Source: Fidelibacterota bacterium
GTDB taxonomy: Bacteria; Fidelibacterota; UBA2242
Direction of reading: 5' to 3'
Length of the DNA: 7,097 bases
Assembly (NCBI GenBank): GCA_003645845.1
Contig: QNCV01000138.1
Location: 1-7,097 of the forward strand
Positions within the stretch are counted from its first letter, which is position 1, and every line of letters begins with the position of its first letter. The notes beneath the pieces are model-generated. The model did not search any database. It was not told the origin of the DNA and saw only the letters and a list, made by a program, of their open reading frames with translations. The translations under genes and the position numbers were made by a program. This document shows, one piece after another, positions 5,560 through 7,097 of this stretch.

Positions 5560-6393
5560 ATGGAAATGACAGTAGGTTTATTTTTATTAATCCTGATAAT
5601 GGCTTTTGTATGTGAATGGTTAGATTCGTCATTAGGAATGGGGTATGGCACAATTCTTTCGCCGGTTTTAATAATAATGGGTTTTAATCCCTTAGTTTCT
5701 ATTCCTGCAATATTGATATCCCAGGCCTTTGGTGGTCTGACTGCATCAATATTTCACAGTCAGTTTGGCAATGTTTCTTTTAAAAGAAATTCAAAAGATT
5801 TAAAAATTGCCTTTGTAGTTACATTATTCGGTATAATGGCCACTATTTTGGCCGCAATAATATCCCTCAACATTCCTAAGGTCGTGTTAAAGACTTACAT
5901 AGGCGTTCTTGTTTTAGTGATGGGAATTATAACCTTGCGAAATATTCAATTCAAATTTTCATGGAAAAAAATAATAAGCATAGGAGTGCTTAGTGCGTTT
6001 AACAAAGGTTTATCTGGAGGAGGATTTGGTCCGGTTGTAACATCCGGGCAAATATTAGCCGGTCAAAAACATAAAGGAGCCATTGGAGTTACTACTCTTG
6101 CCGAAGCTCCTATCTGTATTGTAGGATTTTTTACATACTTAATTGGAAGAAGTATTGGCGAATTCGATGGCGCTGTAATGAGTATGCCTGTTTCAGAATT
6201 CTTTTCCACAATGTTTTCTCCACATATGGTTCAGTGGGAATTAGCTCTTGCATTAATATTGGGTTCGGTACTGGTTGCTCCTTTTGGCGCTCTTACGACA
6301 AGAAATTTAAATAAAGAAAAAATGCATATAATCCTTGGAGTACTTGTTACAGTATTAGGAGCCTGGACACTTTTAAAAACCTATGTTTTTTAA
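5560..6393 (+). CDS. TauE/SafE (DUF81) family membrane permease
   Basis: A 277-residue inner-membrane transporter of the TauE/SafE family, whose studied members export sulfite, sulfoacetate or other small organic anions. About eight hydrophobic segments form two repeats, each with a glycine-rich signature: WLDSSLGMGYGTILSP (residues 20-35) and NKGLSGGGFGPVVTSGQ (148-164). Length is typical. Start: TAAGGAG lies six bases before the ATG, the best ribosome site in the window. The gene has visibly lower GC than the HAD and Rrf2 genes (AT-ending codons, many ATA and TTA), which hints at a different origin. The upstream promoter is overlaid by a dyad shared with the region next to the Rrf2 gene, so regulation by that protein is plausible. 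Sulfur-compound export fits the thiol theme of the window, but the substrate is not shown. Confidence 0.88.
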   Translation: MEMTVGLFLLILIMAFVCEWLDSSLGMGYGTILSPVLIIMGFNPLVSIPAILISQAFGGLTASIFHSQFGNVSFKRNSKDLKIAFVVTLFGIMATILAAIISLNIPKVVLKTYIGVLVLVMGIITLRNIQFKFSWKKIISIGVLSAFNKGLSGGGFGPVVTSGQILAGQKHKGAIGVTTLAEAPICIVGFFTYLIGRSIGEFDGAVMSMPVSEFFSTMFSPHMVQWELALALILGSVLVAPFGALTTRNLNKEKMHIILGVLVTVLGAWTLLKTYVF

Positions 6394-6442
6394 TATGATC
6401 TAATTTTTGATATTACACTGTATTTAACGCTGGTGATCTGCG

Positions 6443-6490
6443 AAAAATCCGGGTTGGTGATTCATCTCTACTTCGGAATCACCCGCCGGA
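6443..6490 (-). terminator. Intrinsic terminator overlapping the citF stop codon
   Basis: Read on the minus strand, TCCGG and GGTGATTC pair with GAATCACC and CCGGA across a small internal loop, then TTTTT follows at once (6447-6443). The TAG stop of citF (6470-6468) sits in the 12-base apical loop, so the terminator stem is partly coding. Confidence 0.75.
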
Positions 6491-7097
6491 CAGCGTCGAT
6501 AATCGTTCCATCCACCCATTTGATCACGGCTACGATCTCATCACCGAGATTGGGTTTTTCCGGCATACCGCAAATCTTCTCGGCTTCCTCCTTCAACTCC
6601 TGAATGGATTTCAGCGGAAGTTTGGTGCCTTTCAATGCTTCAAGCAGGTCTTTTCGTCGTGGATTAATGGCAATGCCCCGTTCGGTGACGATGATATCGA
6701 TCAATTCTCCGGGTCCGGTAACGGTGGTGACTTCGTCACGGATGACCGGAATCCGATCCCGGAAGAGGGGAATCGGCAGAATCACGGTCTTACTGAAGAG
6801 ACAATTTTGCCAGCCGCCGATGCCGTGCAGCAGATAGCCGTCGGAATGGGTGTTGACATTGGCGTTGAAATCCAGATCGACTTCAGTAGCGCCGAGAATC
6901 ACGATATCCACAAACTGGGCGAAATTTCCTTTTCCGTGGTAATTATAACTGGTGAAGGGTGAGGTGTCGCGGTGCCGGGGATTGTCCCGCATGGAACGCA
7001 CGCCTTCGAGGTCGAAGGTTTGTCCGTCGAGAATATAGTCAACCAGTCCCTCTTCGAGCATTTTGACCAGATACTGGTTGCTTCCGCCTCGGGCAAA
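6468..7097 (-). CDS. citF: Citrate lyase alpha subunit, C-terminal part (5' end outside window)
   Basis: The C-terminal 209 residues of CitF, the citrate:acetyl-ACP transferase subunit of citrate lyase, which with CitE and CitD splits citrate to acetate and oxaloacetate in the cytoplasm. Family CitF proteins are about 500 residues, so roughly 60% lies beyond the right edge. The reading frame stays open to base 7097 (FARGGSNQYLVK precedes the ATG at 7061), so that ATG is internal. Recognisable blocks are GATEVDLDFNANVNTHSDG, LLHGIGGW, RDRIPVIRDEVTTVTGPGE, TERGIAINPRR and the closing VDGTIIDAVRRV. It faces the TauE/SafE gene tail to tail with 74 bases between the stop codons. Other cit genes, if present, would be upstream on the minus strand. 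This suggests fermentative citrate use or a related acid-lyase role. Confidence 0.93.
   Translation of the reverse strand, partial: FARGGSNQYLVKMLEEGLVDYILDGQTFDLEGVRSMRDNPRHRDTSPFTSYNYHGKGNFAQFVDIVILGATEVDLDFNANVNTHSDGYLLHGIGGWQNCLFSKTVILPIPLFRDRIPVIRDEVTTVTGPGELIDIIVTERGIAINPRRKDLLEALKGTKLPLKSIQELKEEAEKICGMPEKPNLGDEIVAVIKWVDGTIIDAVRRVIPK

Noticed and set aside
6375..6415. AT-only hairpins at the end of the TauE/SafE gene (AAAAAC/GTTTTT and TAATAT/ATATTA) as a plus-strand terminator
   Set aside because: The stems are short and weak and lack a proper GC core followed by a T run.
7059..7061. ATG at 7061 (minus) as the citF start
   Set aside because: The frame is open to the window edge and the upstream residues also look like CitF; the protein would otherwise be far too short.

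Overview
The window looks like part of the chromosome of a Gram-negative bacterium. It carries a DsbD-type membrane electron transporter, a TlpA-like thioredoxin with a lipoprotein-like signal peptide, and citrate lyase, which is usual in anaerobic or facultative metabolism. Shine-Dalgarno sites are clear before some genes (888, 5560, the antitoxin) and absent before others (3880, 4647). The phylum cannot be fixed from the sequence; an FCB-type lineage is only a guess.

Layout. 1-1409 (+): the C-terminal half of a DsbD homologue, cut by the window edge, and a TlpA/ResA-like thioredoxin 26 nt downstream, closed by a strong intrinsic terminator at 1442-1468. 1607-2938 (+): an orphan polytopic membrane protein of the DUF1624/acyltransferase type, preceded by a perfect 16-bp palindrome and two tiny leader ORFs. 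3099-3679 (-): a mazEF toxin-antitoxin operon with a near-consensus promoter and a 25-bp dyad over its -10 and start site. 3880-4578 (+): a HAD-family phosphatase. 4647-5084 (+): an Rrf2-family regulator with three cysteines. 5085-5559: a 475-bp AT-rich gap holding two near-identical dyads, a good promoter, and an untracked 51-codon ORF that conflicts with that promoter. 5560-6393 (+): a TauE/SafE-family permease with lower GC than its neighbours. 6468-7097 (-): the C-terminal part of citrate lyase alpha (CitF), cut by the right edge, with a terminator hairpin that includes its stop codon.

How the parts may work together. The DsbD-TlpA pair would carry electrons from cytoplasmic thioredoxin across the inner membrane to a periplasmic or membrane-anchored thioredoxin, as in cytochrome c maturation or periplasmic thiol reduction. 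The most interesting signal is the Rrf2 gene followed by two copies of ATATCTACTATRTYGGTAG. One copy lies just after the regulator gene; the other overlaps the -10/start region of a TTGTCT-N17-TATAAT promoter ahead of the TauE/SafE permease. I infer a compact local circuit in which a cysteine-containing Rrf2 protein represses a sulfur-compound or organic-anion exporter. The mazEF operon carries its own autoregulatory site and seems an independent module.
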